Below are positions 23,690 to 31,827 of a DNA stretch of 44,633 bases, in pieces. This DNA is from Sphingobium sp. Its GTDB lineage: Bacteria; Pseudomonadota; Alphaproteobacteria; Sphingomonadales; Sphingomonadaceae. The translations under genes were made by a program, and so were the position numbers. The notes beneath the pieces were generated by a model. The model did not search any database. It was not told where the DNA came from and was given only the letters and a program-made list of their open reading frames with translations. The stretch's first letter is position 1; every line of letters begins with the position of its first letter. The stretch covers positions 1 to 44,633 of the forward strand of contig JASBTC010000453.1 of NCBI GenBank assembly GCA_030148625.1. The letters are read 5' to 3'.

Positions 23690-24895
23690 TTACACCCCTT
23701 GATCCCCGTGCGCTTTCCGCGCCTGCCACGCGGCGAGATAGCGCAGGATCAGCCAACGGTTGAACTGCGATTGCGCGCCCTCCTGCCAGGAATAGCGACC
23801 ACGCGTGGCGAAGCGGGAACGCAGCCCCTGCTGCACCAGTTCGTCGACATGCATATCCTGGGCAATGATCTTGCGCGACGATGTCATGATCATTTCCAGC
23901 CGATGCTCGAATGCGGGATCCTTGCTCGCGCCGGGCGCCACCAGAAAACCGGTATCCTGCTCCATCGTCTCCGCCCCGTCGGGACGGAGGATCAGATAGA
24001 TGACCAGATCGCTCGTCATGACCAGCGACAGCGTCGGCGGCACATTGGCGAAGGTCATGCGGCCGCGATCCTCCTCGACCAGATTCGGGAAGATCGGCAG
24101 CACCGCGCGCTGCGTGGGATTGAAGCTCGCATCTGGGTGAAGCGTGCCGTTGAAACGCAGGAAACCAGCATCGCTCGGGTCGGAATCGGGGAAGACCGCG
24201 CGTTCGCTGGGCACGAAATTGTGCAAGGGCCCCTGGTGAAGCCGGCTGGCGTGATAGCCGTCATTGTTGTTTTCGAACATCACCTTCCAGTTCCACGGAA
24301 ACTGTCCGGTAAACGGCGTCAGCGTTTCCGCCTCGTCGAGGCGATAATTCGCGATCGCCTTGCCGACTTCGGCCAGCCTCGGCGCCAGCGGCGCGGCATT
24401 CCGATCGAAATTGATGAAGATGAAACCGAGCCAGATCTCGACCTTGAAGGACGGCAATCCTGCGGACGATTTTTCGAAATCGCACGTCCGGCTCATCGCC
24501 GGCGCACCGACCAGATCGCCGTTCAGCCCATAGGTCCAGTGGTGATAGGGGCAGACGAAGCTGCGCGCATTGCCCGCACCTTCCGCGACCAGCATGGCGC
24601 GGTGCTGGCAGACCGCCGACATGGCATGGACGGCCCCGTCGCGATCGCGCGCGACGATGATCGGTTCGCCGATGATCCGCGTCGTGAAATAATCGCCCGG
24701 CTTCGCGACTTGCGCTTCCCGGCCCACGCACAGCCATTCGTGATTGAACAGCGCTTCCTGCTCGAACCGATAGAAATCGGCATCGGTGTAACAGGCGGGC
24801 GGAAGCGTGTTGGCTTTCTCGAGCGCCACGTTCGAACTCCCGAAAGACTCGAAGAATGCGTCGCTGAGCACGTCTGAATTCACGTCCACCCCCAA
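23690..24895 (-). CDS. Aromatic ring-hydroxylating (Rieske) oxygenase alpha subunit
   Basis: The protein is about 401 residues if the TTG at 24895 is the start; GTG codons at 24889 and 24883 are alternatives. The Rieske [2Fe-2S] centre is complete: Cys96-x-His98 (VCQHR) and Cys115-x2-His118 (CPYHHW). The catalytic mononuclear iron site follows at NNNDGYHASRLH, with Asp212 bridging and His215 and His220 as ligands. These subunits hydroxylate or demethylate aromatic acids and related compounds using electrons from a ferredoxin/reductase. Neither a beta subunit nor any electron-transfer gene is nearby, as in one-component alpha-only groups such as phthalate 4,5-dioxygenase-like, vanillate demethylase-like or carnitine oxygenase-like enzymes. 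The substrate is unknown. Confidence 0.9.
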   Translation of the reverse strand: MGVDVNSDVLSDAFFESFGSSNVALEKANTLPPACYTDADFYRFEQEALFNHEWLCVGREAQVAKPGDYFTTRIIGEPIIVARDRDGAVHAMSAVCQHRAMLVAEGAGNARSFVCPYHHWTYGLNGDLVGAPAMSRTCDFEKSSAGLPSFKVEIWLGFIFINFDRNAAPLAPRLAEVGKAIANYRLDEAETLTPFTGQFPWNWKVMFENNNDGYHASRLHQGPLHNFVPSERAVFPDSDPSDAGFLRFNGTLHPDASFNPTQRAVLPIFPNLVEEDRGRMTFANVPPTLSLVMTSDLVIYLILRPDGAETMEQDTGFLVAPGASKDPAFEHRLEMIMTSSRKIIAQDMHVDELVQQGLRSRFATRGRYSWQEGAQSQFNRWLILRYLAAWQARKAHGDQGV

Positions 24896-24946
24896 ATACT
24901 GGCTTCATGCAGATGTGAACTTAGGGAGCATCGCGGCGGCGGGTCT

Positions 24947-24968
24947 TGTTTCCAGATGCACGGAAACA
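24947..24968. promoter_or_regulatory. Inverted repeat in the Rieske/thiolase divergent promoter region
   Basis: TGTTTCC (24947-24953) and GGAAACA (24962-24968) form a perfect 7-base inverted repeat with an 8-base spacer. It lies in the roughly 200-base region between the leftward Rieske oxygenase gene and the rightward thiolase gene. The position and symmetry fit an operator for a dimeric regulator acting on both promoters. The neighbouring AraC, LuxR or IclR regulators are candidates, none proven. Confidence 0.4.
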
Positions 24969-25096
24969 CTGCGCGGATTCACCTGCGGCCGGAAATCCAC
25001 GGTGCCAGGCGAATAACCGTAGAAATACAGTCTTGGCGGGTTTGCGGGGCTTCGGCATCGATGGCCGCGCCGGCACAAGGTGAGGAGCGCGTCGCC

Positions 25097-26257
25097 ATGG
25101 AAGCATTGATCGTCGGATGGGGGCATACGAAGTTCGGGCGGCACGACGGGCTGGACATCGAGGCGCTGATTCAATCGGCCGCGCGCGAGGCGCTCGACGA
25201 TGCCGGGATCGGCGCCAGCGACGTGGACGCCGTTTGGCTCGGCCATTTCAATTCCGGCATGGTTGCGGACGGTTTCTGCTCGTCGATGATCCTCGGGATC
25301 GATCCCGCGCTTCGCTACAAGCCCGCGACGCGTTGCGAGAATGCCTGCGCCTCCGGATCGGCGGCGCTCTATTCGGCGATCGATGCGATCCGTAGCGGCC
25401 GCGTCCGCGTGGCGCTGGTGGTCGGCGCGGAGAAGATGAGCGGGCTCGATACGGCGGGCATCACCCGGGCGCTTGGCGGCGCATCCTATCAGCGCGAAGA
25501 GGCCGGCGTCTCGTTCCCCGACATCTTCGCGCGCTTCGCCCGGTCCTATGGCGAGCGCCATGGCGATCCGGCGGAGGCGATGGCGCATATCGCGGTCAAG
25601 AATCATCAAAACGCGATGGCGAATCCGCTGGCGCAGATGCAGCGGCCACTGACGCTCGATTTCTGCCGCACGGTCTCGGACAGGAATCCGATGATCTCCG
25701 ATCCGCTGAAGGTCAGCGACTGCTCGCTGATCTCCGACGGCGCGGCGGCGGTCGTGCTTGTCGCCGACGACATGGCGGGCGATTTCGCAAAGGCAGTCCG
25801 TTTTCGCGCCACGGCGCATGTCAGCGACCTGCTGCCGCTTTCGAGCAAGGATCTGGCAGCATTCGAAGGGCCGGCCCGCGCGATCGCCCAGGCCTATGCG
25901 CTGGGTGGCGTGAGCGTCGACGATCTCGACCTGGCCGAAGTCCATGACTGCTTCACCATCGCCGAATTGCTGTTGGTCGAGGCGCTGGGGCTGGCGTCGC
26001 CCGGACAGGGACGGGCCGCGATCATCGACGGCGCGACCGGACGCGACGGCAGGCTGCCGATCAACCTGTCGGGCGGGCTGAAGGCGAAGGGGCATCCGGT
26101 GGGCGCGACCGGCGTCTCGATGCATGTGATCGCCGCGCGACAGGTGACCGGTCAGGCCGGGGACATGCAGCGTCCCGGCGCGGAGATCGCGATGTGCGTC
26201 AATATGGGGGGCGGCGCCGTCACCACCTACGCATCGATCCTGGAGGCGATGAAGTGA
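25097..26257 (+). CDS. Thiolase-family acyl-CoA acetyltransferase (SCP2-like)
   Basis: From ATG 25097 (GAGGAG nine bases upstream) the protein is 386 residues. Thiolase residues are in place: the nucleophile Cys84 in [11 protein letters not shown], a HDCF motif ([13 protein letters not shown]) and the [13 protein letters not shown] histidine block. The C-terminal [13 protein letters not shown] ends without the usual second CxG cysteine. That and the HDCF motif place it with SCP2-type/non-classical thiolases (acetyl-CoA acetyltransferase-like) rather than PcaF. It would cleave a 3-oxoacyl-CoA formed by the CoA-transferase encoded next. The stop overlaps the GTG start of the next gene. Confidence 0.88.
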   Translation: MEALIVGWGHTKFGRHDGLDIEALIQSAAREALDDAGIGASDVDAVWLGHFNSGMVADGFCSSMILGIDPALRYKPATRCENACASGSAALYSAIDAIRSGRVRVALVVGAEKMSGLDTAGITRALGGASYQREEAGVSFPDIFARFARSYGERHGDPAEAMAHIAVKNHQNAMANPLAQMQRPLTLDFCRTVSDRNPMISDPLKVSDCSLISDGAAAVVLVADDMAGDFAKAVRFRATAHVSDLLPLSSKDLAAFEGPARAIAQAYALGGVSVDDLDLAEVHDCFTIAELLLVEALGLASPGQGRAAIIDGATGRDGRLPINLSGGLKAKGHPVGATGVSMHVIAARQVTGQAGDMQRPGAEIAMCVNMGGGAVTTYASILEAMK

Positions 26258-26961
26258 AGCCGATCTATCATGACGCGGAGACCGCGCTACACGACATCCT
26301 GCGCGACGAGATGACCCTTCTGGTCGGCGGTTTCGGGCTGTGCGGCATTCCCGAAGCCCTGATCGGCGCGATCGAGATGCTGGGCGCCAAGGGCCTGACC
26401 TGCGTTTCCAACAATGCCGGCATCGACGGGATCGGGCTGGGACGATTGTTGCGCACGCGCCAGATCGCCAGGATGATCTCCTCCTATGTCGGCGAGAACA
26501 AGGAGTTCGAACGCCAATATCTTGCCGGCGAGCTGGAGCTCGAATTCTGCCCGCAAGGCACGCTTGCGGAGCGGTGCCGCGCGGGTGGTGCGGGCATTCC
26601 CGCCTTCTTCACGCGCACTGGCGTCGGCACGCTGGCGGCCGACGGCAAGGAACTGCGCGATTTCAAGGGCGTCACCTATGTGATGGAGGAAGCGATCCAG
26701 GGGGATCTCGCCCTTATCAAGGCTTGGCGCGCCGACGAGACGGGCAATCTCCAGTTCCGCAAGACGGCGCGCAACTTCAACGCGTCGATGGCGGCGGCGG
26801 GCCGGATCTGCGTCGCGGAAGTCGAGGAGATCGTGCCCGCCGGGTCGATCGATCCGGATCAGGTTCACCTGCCCGGCATCTATGTCCAGCGGCTGCTGCT
26901 CAACCCCGCCCCGGTCAAGCATATCGAATTCATCACCAATCGCCCGAGGGAGGCCGTTTGA
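26254..26961 (+). CDS. 3-oxoacid CoA-transferase, subunit A
   Basis: The 235-residue subunit begins at a GTG that overlaps the thiolase stop (GTGA), with GGAGG seven bases upstream. The N-terminal block [19 protein letters not shown] is the hallmark of CoA-transferase family I subunit A, followed by [16 protein letters not shown] and [20 protein letters not shown]. The enzyme moves CoA from succinyl-CoA to a 3-oxoacid such as acetoacetate or 3-oxoadipate. It works with subunit B, whose ATG overlaps its stop. Subunit order and tight overlap indicate translational coupling. Substrate specificity cannot be read from the sequence. Confidence 0.93.
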   Translation: MKPIYHDAETALHDILRDEMTLLVGGFGLCGIPEALIGAIEMLGAKGLTCVSNNAGIDGIGLGRLLRTRQIARMISSYVGENKEFERQYLAGELELEFCPQGTLAERCRAGGAGIPAFFTRTGVGTLAADGKELRDFKGVTYVMEEAIQGDLALIKAWRADETGNLQFRKTARNFNASMAAAGRICVAEVEEIVPAGSIDPDQVHLPGIYVQRLLLNPAPVKHIEFITNRPREAV

Positions 26962-27596
26962 TGCCCTGGACCCGCAACGAGATCGCCGCCCGGGCCGCGC
27001 AGGAATTGCGCGACGGCTATTATGTCAATCTCGGCATCGGCATCCCGACCCTGGTCGCCAACAACATCCCCGACGGGATGTTCGTGACGCTGCAATCCGA
27101 AAACGGCATGCTCGGCATCGGCCCCTTTCCCTATGAGGGCAAGGAAGATCCGGACCTGATCAATGCCGGCAAGCAGACCATCAGCGCCCTGCCCAATTCC
27201 AGCTTCTTCTCGTCATCGGACAGTTTCGCGATGATCCGCGGCGGCCATATCGACCTGACGATCCTGGGCGCGCTCGAGGTTTCCGAGGCCGGGGACATCG
27301 CCAACTGGATCATTCCGGGCAAGATGATCAAGGGCATGGGCGGCGCGATGGACCTGGTCGCAGGCGCGCGGCGGGTGATCGTGACGATGGATCACCTGTC
27401 CAAATCGGGAGAGCCCAAGATCAAGCGCGCATGCACCTTGCCGCTGACCGGCCAGAATGTCGTGGACATGGTCATCACCGACCTGTGCGTCCTTCGCCGC
27501 GAGGATCCGGCCTCTCCCTTTCAGCTCGTCGAATGCGCACCCGGCGTGACGGCGGACGAAGTCGTCGCCAGGACCGAGGCGCGCATCCGCGTTTGA
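26961..27596 (+). CDS. 3-oxoacid CoA-transferase, subunit B
   Basis: The 211-residue subunit carries the catalytic glutamate Glu47 in [11 protein letters not shown], which forms the gamma-glutamyl-CoA thioester. [19 protein letters not shown] is the typical N-terminal block, and [17 protein letters not shown] is present further on. It overlaps subunit A by ATGA/TGA. Its last 76 bases overlap the 3' end of the convergently transcribed LuxR-type gene, so the two transcripts are complementary at their ends. With the thiolase it forms a compact lower-pathway operon turning a 3-oxoacid into acetyl-CoA plus another acyl-CoA. Confidence 0.94.
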   Translation: MPWTRNEIAARAAQELRDGYYVNLGIGIPTLVANNIPDGMFVTLQSENGMLGIGPFPYEGKEDPDLINAGKQTISALPNSSFFSSSDSFAMIRGGHIDLTILGALEVSEAGDIANWIIPGKMIKGMGGAMDLVAGARRVIVTMDHLSKSGEPKIKRACTLPLTGQNVVDMVITDLCVLRREDPASPFQLVECAPGVTADEVVARTEARIRV

Positions 27597-28198
27597 AACC
27601 CGGCATTCTGCGGAAAAGCGGGATGCAGGCGAGACACCAGTTCGGCGACGTTCCGCACGGCGAGCGTGGTCTTTATCCGCGCGAGATAGGCTTCAACGGT
27701 GCGGGGCGAAAGGTTCAGCATATGTCCGATATGCTTTGCCGTGTGACCTGCGCATACGAGCATCGCCACATCCCGGTCGCGCGGGCGTAACGCGCCGATA
27801 TTCCATTGGCGGGAGAGATCCTGAAAGCACCACACGGCCTGCGCGAACGGATCTTGCCGCTGCAACGCCTGGCCGGTGACCGCACACCAGAACAGCGATC
27901 CGCCCTGGCGCCGCATGACGCGTTCGTCGGCATGACGGCCGGTTGCACGCAGCGCGTGCCCGGCATTGCCGGCCACGCGTTCGGACTCTGCGATTGCAGG
28001 ATAGAATAGCTCCATCGCCAGCCCGACAATCCGCTCGGCGGGAAGCTCGAACATCTCGGCGAACGCCGCATTGGCGCGTTTGACCACGCGATCCTCGGTA
28101 TAGATCGTCGCGACGGGCGAACATTCGAAAGCCAGCGCTGCCAGCGTGCCGGACTCGCGATCCGACATCGCGACCATCCCCTCACCGCCCCCGATCAT
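27521..28198 (-). CDS. PAS-LuxR transcriptional regulator
   Basis: The 225-residue protein (195 if it starts at ATG 28168, which has AGGGG upstream) has a PAS fold at about 20-130 ([21 protein letters not shown] and [12 protein letters not shown]). A LuxR/FixJ-type helix-turn-helix follows at about 138-195, with [20 protein letters not shown] and [20 protein letters not shown]. There is no receiver domain, so it may sense a ligand or redox state through PAS. The C-terminal tail (about 30 residues) overlaps the CoA-transferase B gene on the opposite strand. It lies 45 bases upstream of the TonB-dependent receptor's stop, on the same strand, and may regulate the neighbouring catabolic genes. 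Confidence 0.83.
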   Translation of the reverse strand: MIGGGEGMVAMSDRESGTLAALAFECSPVATIYTEDRVVKRANAAFAEMFELPAERIVGLAMELFYPAIAESERVAGNAGHALRATGRHADERVMRRQGGSLFWCAVTGQALQRQDPFAQAVWCFQDLSRQWNIGALRPRDRDVAMLVCAGHTAKHIGHMLNLSPRTVEAYLARIKTTLAVRNVAELVSRLHPAFPQNAGFQTRMRASVLATTSSAVTPGAHSTS

Positions 28199-28243
28199 GC
28201 CGTGCCATTCGATGATCGCCCCGGCATGATCGAGTGGTCTGCA

Positions 28244-30703
28244 TCAGAATTTATGCTTGAGTGTGATCCGCCATTCGCGACCGCGGCTCGGCAATGCGCC
28301 AAGGTCGGCAATCACCCCGGCATCGGGCGTGAAATAGAGCTTGTCGAACAGGTTATCGACGTTGAGCGTGACGTTCCAGGGGCCATGCTCCGCGAATAGC
28401 GAGAAGTTCGCGACGGCATAGCTCGGATAGACGACGGCACCGGGCAATATCCCCGATGTCTTCGAGGCCCTGGATACACCCGCCGTCGAACCCCAGCGCC
28501 CCCATGACAGCCGATCGCTGGTATAGGTCGCGAACGCACTCACCACCGATTTGGGAACCAGGGTGTTGATGTAGTCACCTGGTACGCCCCCATATTTCGA
28601 GAAATCGAAGGTCAGATAAGCGCCGCCAAACCCGTTTTGCGGCGACACGCCGACGATCCGCGCCGGCAGATAGATCGTGCTCTTGTCCGGACCGCTGATC
28701 TTCGTTTCCTGGATATTGCCGACGAGCGTGAAGCTCAGATTATCGGTCGCCAGCCAGCGGAATTCATATTCGAAACCCTTGCCGATCGTCGGTTGCACGA
28801 TGCTGGACAGGCCGCCCAGCTGGGTCCGCTTCTGCCGGTACACGTTGAGCGCGCCCAACAGCGTGTTGTCGAACAGCTGGAATTTGATGCCGCCCTCGAT
28901 CAGCGACGAGTCCGATACGAAGCTGTTCGGGATGTTCGACGGCCGGATATCGCCGGCCTGCTCGACCTCCAGCGCCGCCGAGCGCGCATAGGTGATATAG
29001 GGCATGAACCCGCCGGGCAGCTTGTAAGTGGCGCTGCCGCTATAGGTGAACTTGTCCTTCTTGCCCTCGACCCCGGTCTTGAGCTCCGGTGCGCCGAAGA
29101 CGAACACGCCCAGATCCTTAGACTTGGCATAATAGGAATCGTAGCGGCCGCCGAGGATGAGGTTGAGCCGGCCGATGACGATGTCGCTGGTCAGGAAGAT
29201 GCCGAAATCGTTCCACCGGCTTTTGACGTCGGTTTCCCAGCCGAGCCCGCCCTGATTGTCGAACGGGGAATCGAAGATGTCAGTGGCCGTCGGCCCGAAG
29301 ATCAGGTCCCGACGATCGAGCGACAGAAGCCCGCTATTGTAGGACTCCTTTTTCCGGCCACGATAGGTCCGGTAGGATGCGCCGATCAGGTTCCTGGAGG
29401 TCAGCCCGCCGCCGAACAGATCGAGCGGGAAGGTGAGGCTGAGGCGCGTTTCGGCGGTCCAGGAGTTATAATCGGCTGGGTAACCGTAGCTGACGAAACG
29501 TTCGTTATCGAGGCTGTCATAGAATTGCTGAAGTTTGATCTGGGAATTGTCGCCCAGCGACTTCGCCAGATCGAAATAGAAAGTGTAGGTTGATGTTCGC
29601 GAAAAATCCGCGTCGCTTACGAAGACCGTGCGCGGGCTGATTTTTGCGGTTCCGAAGCCCGTATCGAGGACGAAGCGGGGGTCGGCCGCAGGCTTGAAGC
29701 CGAAATAGCCTTTGTACAGCGAGGTCGTGAACGGATAGGTGCCGCCGGGGCTGATTTCGGTAGGCTCCAGCCGCCCGTTGCCATTGGCGTCCACCAGCAC
29801 GGTGTTGCGGCCGGTGATGTAAGTCTGATTGTCGATCAGATCCTGCGTCAGGCGATTCCAGCCCGGCGTCTGGATATCGCCCTTGGAATGATAAGCCATC
29901 CCGCCAAAGGCGACGCTCCAGTCGGATCCCAGATCGAGATCGACCGAAATCTCGCCGAGTTGGCGACGAGGATTGATACCGCGATAGAAACTGTGCGAAT
30001 CCTCGACTTCGCCATAGGCATAGATGCCACCCTGGACACCACCCAGGCGAACCGGAAGCCCGATCTGCGCGGTGGCATTCTTTTTCTTGTAGCTGCCCGC
30101 GGTCAACGTGATCTCACCGGTCGCTTCGGTCAGATATTTGCCCTCCTTGGTGGCGGACTTGGGAATGAAATTAACCAGGCCGCCGATCTTGCCGGGGCCA
30201 AACACTGCGGCCGGCGGGCCGCGCAGGATCTGCAGTTCCGCGGCACCGCCGATCGGGGTGGAAAAGGTTCCCTTGTTCTCGATGCGCTTGAAACCGCGAA
30301 AATAATTCTCGGCCAGGGTGCCCCGGATCTGCACGGCCCCGGCAATGCCGAAATAGCTGGCGGTATAGGTGCCCGGCGAAATCGCGGTCAGCTTGTCTAG
30401 CGTCTGGATGCCGTAGCGATCCAGCGTGGTCTCGCTCACGAAGCTTGCCGATCGCGGCGTTTCAATGAGGGGCTTGTCCAGGCCGAATACGGTATCGTTC
30501 GGGAGTCTTTCCAACAGCCCGACACGGTCGGCCGTCACCACGATCTCCGGGGTATCAGCGTCCTGCGACTGCTCCGCGCTCGATGGCGCGGCGCCCGCCG
30601 CCTGCTGAGGCTGCGCGATCGCTACACCGCCGGCCAGCAGGCCGCCGATTGCGGCAGACGCGCGCATCAATGAAACGACAAACGAAATCCGACGATTCAA
30701 CAT
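28244..30703 (-). CDS. TonB-dependent outer-membrane receptor (siderophore-receptor-like)
   Basis: The 819-residue receptor has a signal peptide (about 1-30), a TonB-box-like EIVVTAD (residues about 53-59), a plug domain with LDKLTAISPGTYTASYFGIA, IRGTLAENYFRGFKRIEN and ELQILRGPPAAVFGPGKIGG, and a 22-strand barrel ending GREWRITLKHKF. GGGAGGGG precedes the ATG. There is no STN domain, so it is a plain transporter. It looks like FhuE/FpvA-type receptors, but in sphingomonads such receptors commonly import plant- or lignin-derived compounds. Placed among catabolic genes, it may take up the pathway substrate; iron uptake is the alternative. Confidence 0.9.
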   Translation of the reverse strand: MLNRRISFVVSLMRASAAIGGLLAGGVAIAQPQQAAGAAPSSAEQSQDADTPEIVVTADRVGLLERLPNDTVFGLDKPLIETPRSASFVSETTLDRYGIQTLDKLTAISPGTYTASYFGIAGAVQIRGTLAENYFRGFKRIENKGTFSTPIGGAAELQILRGPPAAVFGPGKIGGLVNFIPKSATKEGKYLTEATGEITLTAGSYKKKNATAQIGLPVRLGGVQGGIYAYGEVEDSHSFYRGINPRRQLGEISVDLDLGSDWSVAFGGMAYHSKGDIQTPGWNRLTQDLIDNQTYITGRNTVLVDANGNGRLEPTEISPGGTYPFTTSLYKGYFGFKPAADPRFVLDTGFGTAKISPRTVFVSDADFSRTSTYTFYFDLAKSLGDNSQIKLQQFYDSLDNERFVSYGYPADYNSWTAETRLSLTFPLDLFGGGLTSRNLIGASYRTYRGRKKESYNSGLLSLDRRDLIFGPTATDIFDSPFDNQGGLGWETDVKSRWNDFGIFLTSDIVIGRLNLILGGRYDSYYAKSKDLGVFVFGAPELKTGVEGKKDKFTYSGSATYKLPGGFMPYITYARSAALEVEQAGDIRPSNIPNSFVSDSSLIEGGIKFQLFDNTLLGALNVYRQKRTQLGGLSSIVQPTIGKGFEYEFRWLATDNLSFTLVGNIQETKISGPDKSTIYLPARIVGVSPQNGFGGAYLTFDFSKYGGVPGDYINTLVPKSVVSAFATYTSDRLSWGRWGSTAGVSRASKTSGILPGAVVYPSYAVANFSLFAEHGPWNVTLNVDNLFDKLYFTPDAGVIADLGALPSRGREWRITLKHKF

Positions 30704-30960
30704 GAAGCCCCTCCCTACCGATCGTTCGACTGAATTCGAAGCTCAGCCAAATCCAATTCAAGCTAATATCGATTCAGATATTCGCTCTTGTCTAAGCGCG
30801 CATCGAAATTTGCATTCGATTTTTTCAGAGACAACTATATCCAATCCGCCGCGAACATTTTCGTTCGGCGGATCAGATGATATCTTTTCCTGCTACTTTG
30901 TTACTTTTAACTATTCAGAGAACAGGATCTTTCATTTTGTTCAATTGGCCGGAAACCGGC
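30704..30960. promoter_or_regulatory. AT-rich upstream region of the TonB-dependent receptor gene
   Basis: This 257-base non-coding stretch is the most AT-rich in the window. It lies between the receptor start and the VOC gene's stop, both leftward, and presumably holds the receptor promoter. I could not fix core promoter boxes. No Fur-box consensus was recognised by eye. Confidence 0.45.
30845..30872. other. Hairpin-forming inverted repeat
   Basis: TCCGCC (30845-30850) plus GAAC (30853-30856) can pair with GTTC (30863-30866) plus GGCGGA (30867-30872), giving a 10-base-pair stem with a 2-base bulge and 6-base loop. It lies 3' of the VOC gene and 5' of the receptor gene. No clear T-tract follows in the leftward direction, so it is a doubtful terminator and could instead be a regulatory site. 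Confidence 0.35.
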
Positions 30961-31452
30961 CTATTCGCGCGTATAGTCCGATGGAATGACAGGATTTTCG
31001 CCCGCCTTCACCCACAGGATGATCTCGTTGCCCCATGGGTCGGCGAATGCGTGGTTGAAGCCGTTGAAGGTTTCCCAATAATGATTGCGCCACAGGATCG
31101 AGGCGCCGCGATCGACGGCCCGCTGGAGAATATCCTCATGCGATTGCCCGTCGCCGACCAGGATCCAGATGCGCGCCTTGCGACCACCAGTCGCCAGGCT
31201 GCGCGGCTCGACACCGCTGGTCTCGGGATGCGGCCGCGCGTTCGCCGCGTCGAAGATGCCCAGGTGCAGATTGCCGATCTGGCTTTCGCTGCCGTCCGAA
31301 TTGAGGAAGTTTCCGCCCGGCACCATACGATGAAACACGCCATGCGGACGATCGTCATCACGCCAACCGAAGACTTCGTTGTAGAATCTTCCAGCCGCAG
31401 CGGGATCGTCAGACGCCAGATCGACAAAAATCAGTGTATTGGGAGTAGTCAT
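30961..31452 (-). CDS. VOC-family (glyoxalase/dioxygenase fold) protein
   Basis: The 163-residue protein has two beta-alpha-beta-beta-beta modules. The first begins NTLIFVDLASDDPAAAGRFY with FYNEVFGW, and the second ends HAFADPWGNEIILW, with a His and a Glu in metal-ligand positions. The first-strand ligand His found in typical dioxygenases is not evident. GGAG precedes the ATG. It is the last gene of the leftward IclR-HyuA-HyuB-cupin-VOC operon, starting 19 bases after the cupin stop. A role as isomerase, dioxygenase or binding protein in that pathway is possible; the substrate is unknown. Confidence 0.8.
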   Translation of the reverse strand: MTTPNTLIFVDLASDDPAAAGRFYNEVFGWRDDDRPHGVFHRMVPGGNFLNSDGSESQIGNLHLGIFDAANARPHPETSGVEPRSLATGGRKARIWILVGDGQSHEDILQRAVDRGASILWRNHYWETFNGFNHAFADPWGNEIILWVKAGENPVIPSDYTRE

Positions 31453-31471
31453 TTCCGCTCCTTGTCAATAA

Positions 31472-31816
31472 TCAACTTATGTATTCGTCACGCTTTGGCG
31501 TGAATATGTCGAGATTGAGCACCGGGACATCGCCGACAACGACGCCATAATGTTCGATATCAGGTGGCAGCACGAGCAAACCTCCCGGCCCGAGATGATG
31601 GACGGCACCATCCTTCCCGACATGGAAATCGATCTGCCCTTCGATGATGTAGACGATCTGTTCGTGCACATGGCTATGCGGACGCGGCTCGTGCCCCGGC
31701 TGCAGCCGGTTCAACGAAATGGTCGCGCCTTCACCGGAGAAGACCTTGCGCTGGACGCCTTCGCGCACATCTTCCCATGCGAGCGCATCCCAGTTCGCAG
31801 CTTTCAAATCGAGCAT
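31472..31816 (-). CDS. Small cupin-domain protein
   Basis: ATG 31816 is preceded by GGGAGGT and gives 114 residues, a single cupin barrel. Motif 1 is RPHSHVHEQIVYIIEGQIDF (G-x5-H-x-H-x3,4-E-x6-G) and motif 2 is GLLVLPPDIEHYGVVV, so the usual His, His, Glu, His metal ligands are present. Single-domain cupins act as isomerases, lyases, dioxygenases or ligand-binding proteins. It overlaps no gene but follows the HyuB-like gene by 11 bases, in the same operon. It may process the product of the hydantoinase/carboxylase-like enzyme. Confidence 0.85.
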   Translation of the reverse strand: MLDLKAANWDALAWEDVREGVQRKVFSGEGATISLNRLQPGHEPRPHSHVHEQIVYIIEGQIDFHVGKDGAVHHLGPGGLLVLPPDIEHYGVVVGDVPVLNLDIFTPKRDEYIS

Positions 31817-31827
31817 CGCGACCTCCC

